A stretch of 59,732 nucleotides of DNA from Methylobacterium marchantiae (GTDB lineage: Bacteria > Pseudomonadota > Alphaproteobacteria > Rhizobiales > Beijerinckiaceae): assembly GCF_022179405.1 (NCBI RefSeq), contig NZ_BPQT01000031.1:1-59732 (forward strand), in the 5' to 3' direction. Both the position numbers and the translations under genes were made by a program. Positions 18,550-26,794 of this stretch are shown here, piece by piece (the stretch's first letter is position 1; every line of letters starts with the position of its first letter). The notes under the pieces are model-generated. The model did no database searches, was not told where the DNA came from, and saw only the letters and a list, made by a program, of their open reading frames with translations.

Positions 18550-19752
18550 ATGTTCGAACTCGGCCGGCGGGATTTCCTGAGAGGCGCCGTGGCGGCCGGA
18601 GGCCTCGCGCTGCCGTCCCTGAATGCCCTGGCCGGCGAGGTCGCGACGCTGCCCTTCGCCAATGGCGAGAGGCCGCTGGTGGCCTATCCCGGTAAGCGTC
18701 CGCTGATGCTGACGACGGCGCGGCCGCCCCAGCTCGAGACGCCGTTCTCCATCTTCGATGAGAGCGTGCTCACGCCGAACGATGCGTTCTTCGTGCGCTA
18801 CCATCTCGCCGACATCCCCACCTCCATCGACCCGGACCTGTTCCGGCTGGAGGTGAAGGGCCATGTGGATGGGGCGGTCTCGCTCTCCCTCGCCGAGCTG
18901 AAGAGCCTTCCGACCGTCGATCTCGTGGCGGTGAACCAGTGCTCGGGCAATTCGCGCGGCTTCCTCGTCCCGCGCGTGGCCGGCGGCCAACTCGGGAACG
19001 GCGCGATGGGCAATGCCCGCTGGACCGGAATCCCCCTGAAGGCCGTGCTCGACAAGGCCGGTGTGAAGCCGGGGGCGGTCCAGGTCGCCTTCACCGGCCT
19101 CGACGGGCCGGTCCTGCCCGAGACGCCGCGTTACGCCAAGGCGCTCGACATCGACCATGCCCGCGACGGCGAGGTGATGCTGGCCTGGGCGATGAACGGG
19201 GAAGACCTGCCCTGGCTCAACGGCTACCCCTTGAAGCTCGTCGTTCCCGGCTATTACGGCACCTACTGGATCAAGCATCTCAGCGCGATCACGGTGCTGG
19301 ACAAGCCCTTCGACGGGTTCTGGATGCAGAAGGCCTACCGCATCCCCGAAAACGCGTGCGCCTGCGTCGAGCCGGGAACGGCCTCGGCCAAGACCGTGCC
19401 GATCAACCGGCTTCCGGTCCGCTCCTTCGTCACGAGCCTGGCGGATGGCGCCACGGTCGCGGCCGGCAAGATGGGCTTGCGCGGCATCGCCTTCGACGGC
19501 GGGTCGGGGATCCAGGACGTGGCCGTCTCCCTGGACGACGGCCGGACATGGGCGTCGGCCAAGCTCGGCCAGGATCTCGGCCGCTATTCCTTCCGGCCCT
19601 GGACCTTCGAGGCCGATCTGCCGGCGGGACCGCACGTGGTCCGCGTGCAGGCGACGGCGACGGACGGCGCGACGCAGCCGATGGAGCCGCGCTGGAACCC
19701 GGCGGGCTACATGCGGAACGTCGTCGAGACCACGCGCATCCAGGCTGTCTGA
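18550..19752 (+). CDS. sorA: Sulfite dehydrogenase molybdopterin subunit (SorA-like), Tat-exported
   Basis: A periplasmic molybdoenzyme of the sulfite oxidase family (400 residues) that oxidises sulfite to sulfate. The start at 18550 is preferred because GGGGGA lies just upstream and a twin-arginine signal (RRDFLRGAVAAGG) follows within ten residues. The molybdenum-ligating cysteine is Cys131 in VNQCSGNSRGF. The Moco domain also shows RWTGIPLKAVLDKAGV and GYYGTYWIKHL. The C-terminal Mo-co dimerisation domain (about 290-395) has GIAFDGGSGIQDVAVSLDDG. The next gene is a monohaem cytochrome c 11 bases away, as in SorAB enzymes. SoxC is the nearest alternative, but no other sox genes are present. 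Confidence 0.9.
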   Translation: MFELGRRDFLRGAVAAGGLALPSLNALAGEVATLPFANGERPLVAYPGKRPLMLTTARPPQLETPFSIFDESVLTPNDAFFVRYHLADIPTSIDPDLFRLEVKGHVDGAVSLSLAELKSLPTVDLVAVNQCSGNSRGFLVPRVAGGQLGNGAMGNARWTGIPLKAVLDKAGVKPGAVQVAFTGLDGPVLPETPRYAKALDIDHARDGEVMLAWAMNGEDLPWLNGYPLKLVVPGYYGTYWIKHLSAITVLDKPFDGFWMQKAYRIPENACACVEPGTASAKTVPINRLPVRSFVTSLADGATVAAGKMGLRGIAFDGGSGIQDVAVSLDDGRTWASAKLGQDLGRYSFRPWTFEADLPAGPHVVRVQATATDGATQPMEPRWNPAGYMRNVVETTRIQAV

Positions 19753-19763
19753 GGGAGCACGGC

Positions 19764-20084
19764 ATGACCAAGCATCGTATCGCCGCCGCGTGCGGAGGGA
19801 TCGCCCTGCTCGCCGCCGGAGGCGCCCAGGCCGAGCCGCGCAGCTACGACATCCCGGAACCCACCGCCCAATTGCGCCCGGCGAAGGGCCACGAGGCAGG
19901 GTTCGAGGCCGCGCAAACCAACTGCATGGTCTGCCATTCGGTGGATTACATCCTCACCCAGCCGCCGGGCAAAGGCGCCGCGTTCTGGACCGGGGAAGTC
20001 ACGAAGATGGTGTCGGTGTTCCACGCCCCGATCGAGGAGGCGGATGCCAAGGCGATCGCCGCCTATCTCGCCGCCGCATACTGA
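19764..20084 (+). CDS. sorB: Sulfite dehydrogenase cytochrome c subunit (SorB-like)
   Basis: A 106-residue periplasmic cytochrome with a signal peptide (residues 1-23, ending GGAQA) and one haem c attachment site, CMVCH at 54-58. A methionine in the VTKMVSVFHAP segment is the likely sixth haem ligand. The size and immediate position after the molybdenum subunit match SorB, which accepts electrons from SorA and passes them to cytochrome c or the terminal oxidase. The CDS begins 11 bases after the sorA stop, so the pair forms an operon. The next gene is on the opposite strand. Confidence 0.88.
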   Translation: MTKHRIAAACGGIALLAAGGAQAEPRSYDIPEPTAQLRPAKGHEAGFEAAQTNCMVCHSVDYILTQPPGKGAAFWTGEVTKMVSVFHAPIEEADAKAIAAYLAAAY

Positions 20085-20105
20085 CCGGCCGCAACCGGCA
20101 CCGCG

Positions 20106-20363
20106 TCAGCGGATCGCCCCGACGAGGGAAGCGATCTGCGCCTGAGCGAGAATGATGGTCTGACCGACGCTCTGATCGCTGAAATAGACCCGGCCGGCGA
20201 TCAGCGTCAGCGCCAGGGTCCAGAACACCGCGATGGCCGCATTGCGCGCCCGCCGGTCGCCCTGCACCATGGCGACCGAGCGGTCGTCGCAGACCGGCTC
20301 GCCATACGGATCGAAGCTCGTGGCGCGGAGACTCGTGGCGCGGAGGTCGGAACGCGTGCTCAT
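20106..20363 (-). CDS. Small single-span membrane protein, unknown
   Basis: An 85-residue protein read from the ATG at 20363; an upstream ATG at 20399 would add 12 residues. The N-terminal half is polar (DPYGEPVCDDRSVAMVQGDRRARN) and cytoplasmic-looking. One transmembrane helix follows (AAIAVFWTLALTLIAGRVYF), then a short tail with alternating Ala/Gln/Ile residues that may be amphipathic. A DLRATSLRATSFD segment contains a small internal repeat (RATS twice). It is convergent with sorB and divergent from the YeiH-like gene. No family is recognised. Confidence 0.6.
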   Translation of the reverse strand: MSTRSDLRATSLRATSFDPYGEPVCDDRSVAMVQGDRRARNAAIAVFWTLALTLIAGRVYFSDQSVGQTIILAQAQIASLVGAIR

Positions 20364-20515
20364 GCGGGTGAAGATCGTGTTTTGCTTGCCTTCGATCAAT
20401 GGATGCGTCTTTTGAACTTGGGCCGTTATGGAGAGGGGTTTTCTCTTTCCGTGAAGCTAGGCAGAAGTTTCTTTCCGGGGGCCCTCGCGGGTGCGTCCGA
20501 GCGGGCAGAGCGAGC

Positions 20516-21589
20516 GTGAAGGCATCTCCCAACCCCGCCGCTGCGGCGGGCGCGACGACCGGGAACGGGGCCTCCTCCCTCCTGCCGGGCATCGCCCTCT
20601 GCCTCGGCGTCACGGCCATCGCCATGGCGGTCCAGGTCTGGGAGGAGCGAGCCACCGGGCATCCCTATATCGAGGCCCTCGTCATCGCGATCCTGTTCGG
20701 AATCGCGATCCGCACCGCCTGGGTGCCGGGCGAGCGCTTCCGGGCCGGGATCGCCTTCAGCGCCAAGCAGGTGCTGGAGATCGCGGTGACGCTGCTCGGC
20801 GCCTCGATCAGCCTCGGCGCCATCGTCGCCTCTGGGCCGGCCCTGCTCACCGGCATCGTCGGCACCGTCATCCTCGCCATCGCGGCGAGCTACGCGATCT
20901 GCCGCGGCCTCGGCCTGCCGGCGCGGATGGCGATCCTGGTCGCCTGCGGCAACGCCATCTGCGGCAACTCGGCCATCGCCGCCGTGGCGCCGGTGATCGG
21001 GGCCGACAGCAAGGACGTCGCCGGCTCCATCGCCTTCACCGCCGTGCTCGGCGTGCTGATGGTGCTGGGATTGCCCCTGTTCATCCCCCTCGCCGGGCTG
21101 TCCGACCACCAGTACGGGGTGCTCGCCGGCCTCACGGTCTATGCCGTGCCACAGGTTCTCGCCGCGACCGTGCCGGTGGGGCTGCTCAGCACCCAGGTCG
21201 GAACGCTGGTCAAGCTCGTGCGCGTGCTGATGCTCGGGCCCGTGGTGGTGGCGTTCTCGCTCATCGCGCATCGCCTGCCCGCGGAGGCCGGGGCACGGAA
21301 GACCGAGCGGCGAAAACTCGGCTTCGCCAGACTGGTGCCCTGGTTCATCCTCGGGTTCCTCGGCCTCGCCACCCTGCGCTCCCTCGGCCTCATTCCCGAA
21401 GCCGCCTCCGGGCCGGTGAAGCAACTGGCCGGCTTCCTGACGATCATGTCCATGACCGCCCTCGGCCTCGGCGTCGACGTGCGTGTCCTGGCGCGCATGG
21501 GCGGCAGGGTGACCCTCGCCGTCACCGGCTCCCTCGCCGTCCTCCTCGCCATCAGCCTGATCCTGATCCGGGCGCTCGGCATTGCCTGA
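20516..21589 (+). CDS. YeiH/UPF0324-family putative sulfur-anion exporter
   Basis: A polytopic inner-membrane protein with about ten hydrophobic helices and 357 residues from a GTG start at 20516. That start is chosen because upstream in-frame sequence is not family-like. The hallmark VACGNAICGNSAIAAVAPVI segment, the preceding LEIAVTLLGASISL, and the late GFLTIMSMTALGLGVDVR helix are all present. UPF0324 members are annotated as putative sulfate exporters without much direct proof. Placement 430 bases from sorAB supports a role in removing sulfite or sulfate, but this is contextual inference. No LysR regulator (YeiE-like) is adjacent. Confidence 0.85.
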   Translation: MKASPNPAAAAGATTGNGASSLLPGIALCLGVTAIAMAVQVWEERATGHPYIEALVIAILFGIAIRTAWVPGERFRAGIAFSAKQVLEIAVTLLGASISLGAIVASGPALLTGIVGTVILAIAASYAICRGLGLPARMAILVACGNAICGNSAIAAVAPVIGADSKDVAGSIAFTAVLGVLMVLGLPLFIPLAGLSDHQYGVLAGLTVYAVPQVLAATVPVGLLSTQVGTLVKLVRVLMLGPVVVAFSLIAHRLPAEAGARKTERRKLGFARLVPWFILGFLGLATLRSLGLIPEAASGPVKQLAGFLTIMSMTALGLGVDVRVLARMGGRVTLAVTGSLAVLLAISLILIRALGIA

Positions 21590-21715
21590 CCGCCCGGTTT
21601 CCGGCGGGACAGGTGACGGCACGGCCGGAGGGGAGTGGTGGCACCGCCGGCGACCGGATAGGGAGAGGACTCGGGCAAGCCGCGCCTGCCCGGATCACCC
21701 GAGAGCGGTTTTACG

Positions 21716-23596
21716 ATGGTCCATACCGGCTACAATCCCGCGCTCGTCGCGCTGTCCGTCGCCATCGCCGTCATCGCCTCCTACACCGCGCTGGATCTCG
21801 GATCGCGCGTTCGCGACGCGGAGCCCGGGCGCCGCATCCCCTGGATCGGCGCGGCGGCCCTGGCGATGGGCGGCGGCATCTGGTCGATGCATTTCGTCGG
21901 CATGCTCGCCTTCGAGATGGGAATGCCGGCCGCCTACGATACCGGCCTCACCCTGCTTTCGCTCCTCATCGCCGTCGGCGCCACCGGTGGCGCCTTCGCC
22001 TGGGTCAGCCGGACAGTGGCCGGGACGCGCGACATCCTGGTGAGCGGACCGCTCATGGGGATCGGCATCGCCGGCATGCATTACACCGGCATGGCCGCGC
22101 TCAGGGTGCCCGGCAACCTCGCCTACAGCATCCCGGTGGTCGCCGTGTCGGTCCTCATCGCCGTGACCGCTGCCACGGCCGCGCTCTGGCTGACCTTCCG
22201 CCGGAACGAGGTCTGGCAGAAGATCGCGGCCGCCTTCGTCATGGGCTTCGCCGTGGCCGGGATGCACTATACCGGCATGGCCGCCGCCACCTTCACCGCC
22301 GAGGAGGCCGGTGCGCATGCCGCCCATGTCTCCGCCCTCGCGCCGGGCCAGCAGAACCTCGCCCTCGTCGTCGGCGGCGCGACCTTCCTGATCCTGTTCC
22401 TCGCCCTGCTCGCCTCGTCCATCGACCAGCAGCGCGTGCAGCGCGACCTGAGCGCCAGCGAGGCGCGGTTCCGCGCCGCCGTCCAGGCCGTGCGCGGCGT
22501 GCTCTGGACCAACGATGCCGAGGGCCGGATGGTCGGCGAGCAGCCGGGCTGGTCGGCCATCACCGGCCAGTCGCGCGAGGAGTACCAGGGCTTCGGATGG
22601 GCGAACGCCGTGCATCCGGACGATTCCCCGTCCTCCATCGCGGCCTGGAACGAGACGGTGCGGGAAAAGCGCACCTTCGTCCACGAGCACCGGGTGCGCT
22701 CGCGGGACGGGACATGGCGGCATTACGCCATCCGCGCCGTCCCGGTGCTGGCCCCCGACGGCGCCATCCGCGAATGGGTCGGCGTCCATACCGACATCAC
22801 CGAGCAGCGGGAGGCCGAGGCGGAACTCCGGGAATCGAACGAGGAGATCCAGCGCTACGCCTATATCGTGAGCCACGACCTGCGCGCCCCCCTCGTCAAC
22901 GTGATGGGCTTCACGAGCGAGCTCGACGCGACGCGCGAGGATATCCGCGCGGCCCTCCAGGGCCATCCGCAGGCGGAGGGCATCGACGCCGATCTCGGCG
23001 AGGCGCTCGGCTTCATCAGCGCCGCCGTCACCCGCATGGAAGGCCTGATCGCGGCGATCCTGAAGCTCTCACGCGAGGGACGGCGCAGCTTCCAACCCGA
23101 AGCACTCGACCTGAAGGCGCTGCTCCAGCGCCTCGCCGATGCCCAGCGCCACCAGACCGAGGCCGCCGGCGCCGAGGTGATCGTCGCCTCCGACTTCCCC
23201 CGGATCACCGCCGACCGACTGGCCGTCGAACAGATCTTCGGCAACCTCCTCGACAATGCGGTGAAGTATCTCGATCCCGCGCGGCCGGGCCGGATCACGG
23301 TCACGGCGACGGCGGTCGGCGCGCGCATCCGCATCGACGTCGCCGATAACGGCCGGGGCATCGCCGAGCGCGACCATGCCCGCGTCTTCGAGCTGTTCCG
23401 CCGCTCCGGAAAGCAGGACCGGCCCGGCGAGGGAATCGGCCTCGCCCATGTGAAGGCCCTGGTCCGCTCCCTCGGCGGACGGATCGACATGACGTCGAGG
23501 CTCGGGGACGGCACCACCTTCAGCGTGACGCTGCCCCGCGAGAGCGCTACAGCTACGAGGACGGGCGCCGACGCGACGCCCCTCGCCGCGGAATGA
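21716..23596 (+). CDS. MHYT-PAS sensor histidine kinase
   Basis: A 626-residue membrane kinase. Residues 1-240 form the seven-helix MHYT sensor with three motif copies (SMHFVGML, GMHYTGMAAL, GMHYTGMAAA), proposed in the literature to bind a metal or diatomic gas. A PAS domain follows (about 255-375, ending HTDITEQREAEAEL). The HisKA phospho-acceptor is His387 in YIVSHDLRAPLVN, and the ATPase boxes are NLLDNAVKY, DNGRGI and GEGIGLAHVKAL. The kinase core resembles those that phosphorylate small Rcp1-type receivers, and exactly such a gene overlaps its stop codon by four bases. The signal sensed is unknown. Confidence 0.94.
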   Translation: MVHTGYNPALVALSVAIAVIASYTALDLGSRVRDAEPGRRIPWIGAAALAMGGGIWSMHFVGMLAFEMGMPAAYDTGLTLLSLLIAVGATGGAFAWVSRTVAGTRDILVSGPLMGIGIAGMHYTGMAALRVPGNLAYSIPVVAVSVLIAVTAATAALWLTFRRNEVWQKIAAAFVMGFAVAGMHYTGMAAATFTAEEAGAHAAHVSALAPGQQNLALVVGGATFLILFLALLASSIDQQRVQRDLSASEARFRAAVQAVRGVLWTNDAEGRMVGEQPGWSAITGQSREEYQGFGWANAVHPDDSPSSIAAWNETVREKRTFVHEHRVRSRDGTWRHYAIRAVPVLAPDGAIREWVGVHTDITEQREAEAELRESNEEIQRYAYIVSHDLRAPLVNVMGFTSELDATREDIRAALQGHPQAEGIDADLGEALGFISAAVTRMEGLIAAILKLSREGRRSFQPEALDLKALLQRLADAQRHQTEAAGAEVIVASDFPRITADRLAVEQIFGNLLDNAVKYLDPARPGRITVTATAVGARIRIDVADNGRGIAERDHARVFELFRRSGKQDRPGEGIGLAHVKALVRSLGGRIDMTSRLGDGTTFSVTLPRESATATRTGADATPLAAE

Positions 23597-24045
23597 GGCC
23601 TGTCCCGAACGTGCAATCCGTCAGTATCGTGATGATCGAGGACGACGAGGGCCATGCCCGTCTGATCGAGCGCAACATCCGCCGAGCCGGCGTCAACAAC
23701 GACATCATCCCGTTCCGGGACGGCACCTCCGCGCTCGCCTACCTGATGGGGCCGGACGGGTCGGGGGAGGCCAGCGCCAAGCGCCCCCTCCTGATCCTGC
23801 TCGATCTCAACCTGCCGGACATGACCGGCATCGACATCCTCGAGAAGGTGAAGGCCAACCCGCATACGCGGCGCTCGCCGGTGGTCGTCCTCACCACCAC
23901 GGATGACAGCCGCGAGGTCCAGCGCTGCTACGATCTCGGCGCCAACGTCTACATCACCAAACCGGTGAACTACGAGGGTTTCGCGAACGCCATTCGCCAG
24001 CTCGGCCTGTTCTTCTCGGTGATGCAAGTTCCAGAGAACCCATGA
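23593..24045 (+). CDS. Single-domain response regulator (Rcp1-like)
   Basis: A 150-residue stand-alone receiver domain. The acidic pocket (IEDDEGH), phospho-acceptor Asp71 in LLDLNLPD, the TTTDD switch threonine and the conserved lysine in YITKPVNYE are all intact. It has no output domain, so it probably relays phosphate or binds a partner. It starts inside the stop codon of the MHYT kinase (ATGA overlap), which implies translational coupling and a cognate pairing. Its stop codon lies inside an 18-base tandem repeat. Confidence 0.93.
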   Translation: MRPVPNVQSVSIVMIEDDEGHARLIERNIRRAGVNNDIIPFRDGTSALAYLMGPDGSGEASAKRPLLILLDLNLPDMTGIDILEKVKANPHTRRSPVVVLTTTDDSREVQRCYDLGANVYITKPVNYEGFANAIRQLGLFFSVMQVPENP

Positions 24046-24080
24046 ATGCCCGAGAACCCATGAATGCCCGGAAACCCATG
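24034..24080. repeat. Tandem 18-base repeat spanning a stop codon
   Basis: GAGAACCCATGAATGCCC occurs at 24034-24051 and again exactly at 24052-24069, followed by a degraded third copy (GGAAACCCATG). The first copy contains the stop codon of the response regulator gene. The array fills the gap before the next regulator gene. It looks like replication slippage. Confidence 0.85.
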
Positions 24081-24094
24081 ACGTCGTCGGATTC

Positions 24095-25144
24095 ATGAGC
24101 GCCCCCGTCTCCCCGGAGCGCGGCCGCGTCCTTTATGTCGACGACGATCCCGGCCTCGGGCGCCTCGTGCAGAAGGCCCTGCGGGCGCGCGGCTACGTGG
24201 TGGAGCTCGCCGCCAATGCCGACGAGGGGCTCGCGCGCCTCGAACGGGGAGGCATCGATCTGGTGGCGCTCGACCATCACATGCCGGGCCAGACCGGGCT
24301 CGACGTACTTCCCGCCATCCGCGCCATGCCCTCGGCGCCGCCGGTGATCTACGTCACGGGCTCGGAGGACAGCCGCGTCGCGGTGGCTGCGCTGAAGGCC
24401 GGCGCCGTCGACTACGTCTGGAAGGATCTCCAGGGCCAGTTCCGCGAGCTTCTGGGCGAGGCGGTCGATACGGCCCTTCGGCAGGAGGCCCTGAGGCGCG
24501 ACAAGGAGCGGGCCGAGGCCGAGATGCGCGAGGCCCGCGACCGGGCGGTGATGCTCCTGCGCGAGGTCAATCACCGGGTCGCGAACTCCCTCGCTCTGGT
24601 GGCGGCGCTGACGCACATGCAGACCAACGCGGTCTCCGACCCGGCGGCCAAGGCGGCCCTGCGCGAGATGCAGGCGCGGATTTCGGCCATCGCCGGTATC
24701 CACCGCCGGCTCTACACCTCCGACGACGTCGAGGCGGTGGAGCTCGACGCCTATCTCGCCAGTCTCGTGGAGGAATTGCAGGGGGCGATGAAGGCTGCGG
24801 GCCGCGACCACGCCATCCGGCTCATCGCCGAGCCCATCCGCCTCGCCACCGACAAGGCCGTCTCGGTCGGCGTCGTCGTCACCGAACTCGTGACCAACGC
24901 CTACAAATACGCCTATCCGCCGGACATCCTGGGCGAGATCCGGGTCGCGGTGGGACGGCAGGGACCGGACAGCCTGAGCCTCACGGTCGAGGATGACGGC
25001 ATCGGCTGGACCGGCGAGGGCCAGCCGCGCGGCACCGGTCTCGGCTCGCGGATCGTCAGGGCGATGGCCACGAACCTGCGCTCCGCCCTGATCTATCGTC
25101 CGGGCGGCCCCGGAACCAGCGCCAGCCTGCTGTTCCAGGGCTGA
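24095..25144 (+). CDS. Response regulator fused to HisKA_2/HWE-type histidine kinase
   Basis: A 349-residue soluble hybrid. The N-terminal receiver (about 10-125) carries DDD at the acidic pocket and phospho-acceptor Asp60 in VALDHHMPG. After a coiled linker (130-150), the HisKA_2-type dimerisation helix has the phospho-histidine at about 160 in EVNHRVANSL, followed by an ATPase domain with ELVTNAYKYAYP, DDGIGW and GTGLGSRI. Such receiver-kinase proteins are common in Methylobacterium and related genera and often act in general stress or light signalling. It lies 49 bases after the single-domain receiver, so the three signalling genes form one unit. Confidence 0.93.
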   Translation: MSAPVSPERGRVLYVDDDPGLGRLVQKALRARGYVVELAANADEGLARLERGGIDLVALDHHMPGQTGLDVLPAIRAMPSAPPVIYVTGSEDSRVAVAALKAGAVDYVWKDLQGQFRELLGEAVDTALRQEALRRDKERAEAEMREARDRAVMLLREVNHRVANSLALVAALTHMQTNAVSDPAAKAALREMQARISAIAGIHRRLYTSDDVEAVELDAYLASLVEELQGAMKAAGRDHAIRLIAEPIRLATDKAVSVGVVVTELVTNAYKYAYPPDILGEIRVAVGRQGPDSLSLTVEDDGIGWTGEGQPRGTGLGSRIVRAMATNLRSALIYRPGGPGTSASLLFQG

Positions 25145-25239
25145 ACCGACGCCGCCCCGCCGGCGCGCCTAGCCCTTCGCCTCGCAGGCGGAATGCCTTA
25201 TCTCCCGGTCTCCCTCGTCGGATATCCGGGACCAGGATC

Positions 25240-26067
25240 ATGAGACCCGTCGTCGTCGCCGTCGCCATCACCGGCTCCGTGCCGCGCAAATCGGACAATC
25301 CCGCCCTTCCGGTCACGGTCGCCGAGCAGATCGAGTCGACGCACCAGGCCTACGAGGCCGGCGCCGCCCTCGTGCATATCCATGTGCGCAACGACGACGA
25401 GACGCCCTCCTCCGACCCGGAGCGGTTCGCGGCGGTTCAGGAGGGAATCCGCCCGCACTGCCCCGGCATGATCGTGCAGTTCTCCACCGGAGGACGCGGG
25501 CGCGATCCGGCGAGCCGCGGCCTGTCGCTGCGCCACCGGCCCGACATGGCCTCGCTCTCCACCGGCTCGGTGAACTTCCCCACCATCGTCTACGAGAATC
25601 CGGCGAGCCTCGTCACCGATCTGGCGAGCCAGATGCGGGAACACGGCGTGCGGCCGGAGATCGAGATCTTCGACCTCTCGCACCTGCATGGCGCGAAGCG
25701 CCTGCTCGATGAGGGGCTGATGGATGCCAGCCCCCACGTCCAGTTCGTGATGGGGGTGAAGAACGCCTTGCCGGCGGACGAGCGCCTTCTCGACCTGCTT
25801 CTGGGCGAACTCAGGCAGGTGCTGCCCGACGCGACCTGGACCGCCGCCGGCATCGGCCGCCATCAGGCGGAGGTGATGGATTGGGCGCTGGCGCGGGGCG
25901 CCGATGCGGTGCGGACCGGCCTGGAGGACAATATCCGCATCACGAAAGACCGGCTGGCGGCGAGCAATGCCGAACTCGTCGGCCTCGCCGTGGAGCGGGT
26001 GCTCGGCCACGGCCGCTCCGTCGCGACGCCCGCCGAGGCACGCGCGGCGCTTGGATTGGTGGTCTGA
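25240..26067 (+). CDS. BKACE (DUF849) beta-keto acid cleavage enzyme
   Basis: A 275-residue TIM-barrel enzyme of the family that condenses a beta-keto acid with acetyl-CoA, giving a CoA ester and acetoacetate. The zinc-binding histidines are His46 and His48 in VHIHVRN, as in the characterised 3-keto-5-aminohexanoate cleavage enzyme. FSTGGRGRD, SVNFPTIVYEN, EIEIFDLSHL and the C-terminal GADAVRTGLEDNI are further conserved strands. The natural beta-keto acid varies between subgroups and cannot be assigned. No lysine-fermentation, carnitine or CoA-transferase gene is adjacent, so it is isolated from any visible pathway. Confidence 0.9.
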   Translation: MRPVVVAVAITGSVPRKSDNPALPVTVAEQIESTHQAYEAGAALVHIHVRNDDETPSSDPERFAAVQEGIRPHCPGMIVQFSTGGRGRDPASRGLSLRHRPDMASLSTGSVNFPTIVYENPASLVTDLASQMREHGVRPEIEIFDLSHLHGAKRLLDEGLMDASPHVQFVMGVKNALPADERLLDLLLGELRQVLPDATWTAAGIGRHQAEVMDWALARGADAVRTGLEDNIRITKDRLAASNAELVGLAVERVLGHGRSVATPAEARAALGLVV

Positions 26068-26150
26068 GCGATCGCGTGGAGTGCCGTCGGCTTCAGACGC
26101 CGGGCACCCATCAGGGCGAAATGGGCCGACGCCCGACATCCTCCCCACGA

Positions 26151-26261
26151 CCTCATCCTGAGGTGCGGCGACAGCCGCCTCGAAGGAGGCTTCCACGAAC
26201 CTGACGTAAACTGGAGGCCTCCTTCGAGGCCTCCGCTCCGCTCCGGCGCCTCAGGATGAGG
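26151..26261. repeat. Palindromic REP-like intergenic element
   Basis: A 111-base element has outer inverted ends CCTCATCCTGAGG / CCTCAGGATGAGG. A nested inner pair (GCCTCGAAGGAGGC / GGAGGCCTCCTTCGAGGC) surrounds a short unique core. It can fold into a long hairpin. The CCTCATCCTGAGG end is characteristic of dispersed palindromic repeats in Rhizobiales genomes. It lies between the convergent BKACE and FKBP genes and may also serve as their bidirectional terminator. Confidence 0.75.
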
Positions 26262-26315
26262 GGGTGGTCGGGAGGTGAGGGATACTTCCCCCGGTCATCG
26301 AGCGGGAATCGCCGT

Positions 26316-26735
26316 TCAGTTCACGCCGAGCAGTTCGACGTCGAAGATGAGCGTGGCGTTCGGCGGGATGAGGCCGCCGGCGCCGCGTGCGCCGTAGCCG
26401 AGATCCGACGGGATGATCAGCGTGCGCTTGCCGCCGACCTTCATCGTGGCGACGCCCTGGTCCCAGCCGGCGATGACCTGGCCGATGCCGAGGGTGAAGC
26501 CGAAGGGCTGGCCGCGGTCGCGCGAGGAATCGAACTTCTTGCCCGGCTTGCCGCCATCGTCGAGCCAGCCGGTATAGTGCACGCTGACCTTCTTGCCGGT
26601 CTGCGGCGAAGGACCGGTGCCGACGACTTCGTCGCGGTATTGCAGGCCCGAGGGCGTGGTCACGGTCTCGGCGGATGCGGAAGCGGTCATGGCGATCAAC
26701 AAGGCTCCGGTGAGGGCGAGAAGCGGACGACGCAT
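26316..26735 (-). CDS. FKBP-type peptidyl-prolyl isomerase, exported
   Basis: A 139-residue periplasmic prolyl isomerase. The start at 26735 gives a signal peptide ([22 protein letters not shown]). The single FKBP_C domain shows [65 protein letters not shown] and [13 protein letters not shown], with active-site aromatic and aspartate residues conserved. It is the last gene of a minus-strand run following the acetyltransferase gene after 59 bases. A role in folding envelope proteins is general; no specific client is implied. Confidence 0.95.
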   Translation of the reverse strand: MRRPLLALTGALLIAMTASASAETVTTPSGLQYRDEVVGTGPSPQTGKKVSVHYTGWLDDGGKPGKKFDSSRDRGQPFGFTLGIGQVIAGWDQGVATMKVGGKRTLIIPSDLGYGARGAGGLIPPNATLIFDVELLGVN

Positions 26736-26794
26736 GCGGGTGGTTTCCTGTCTGGCGTGCCGGACCGGCCCAGTAGCACGGCTTTGCCCGTCCG

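Noticed and set aside
20491-23349. 952-codon plus-strand open frame across the YeiH-like and MHYT kinase genes
   Set aside because: It overlaps two well-supported genes in another frame and is dominated by Arg/Pro/Gly/His with no recognisable domain.
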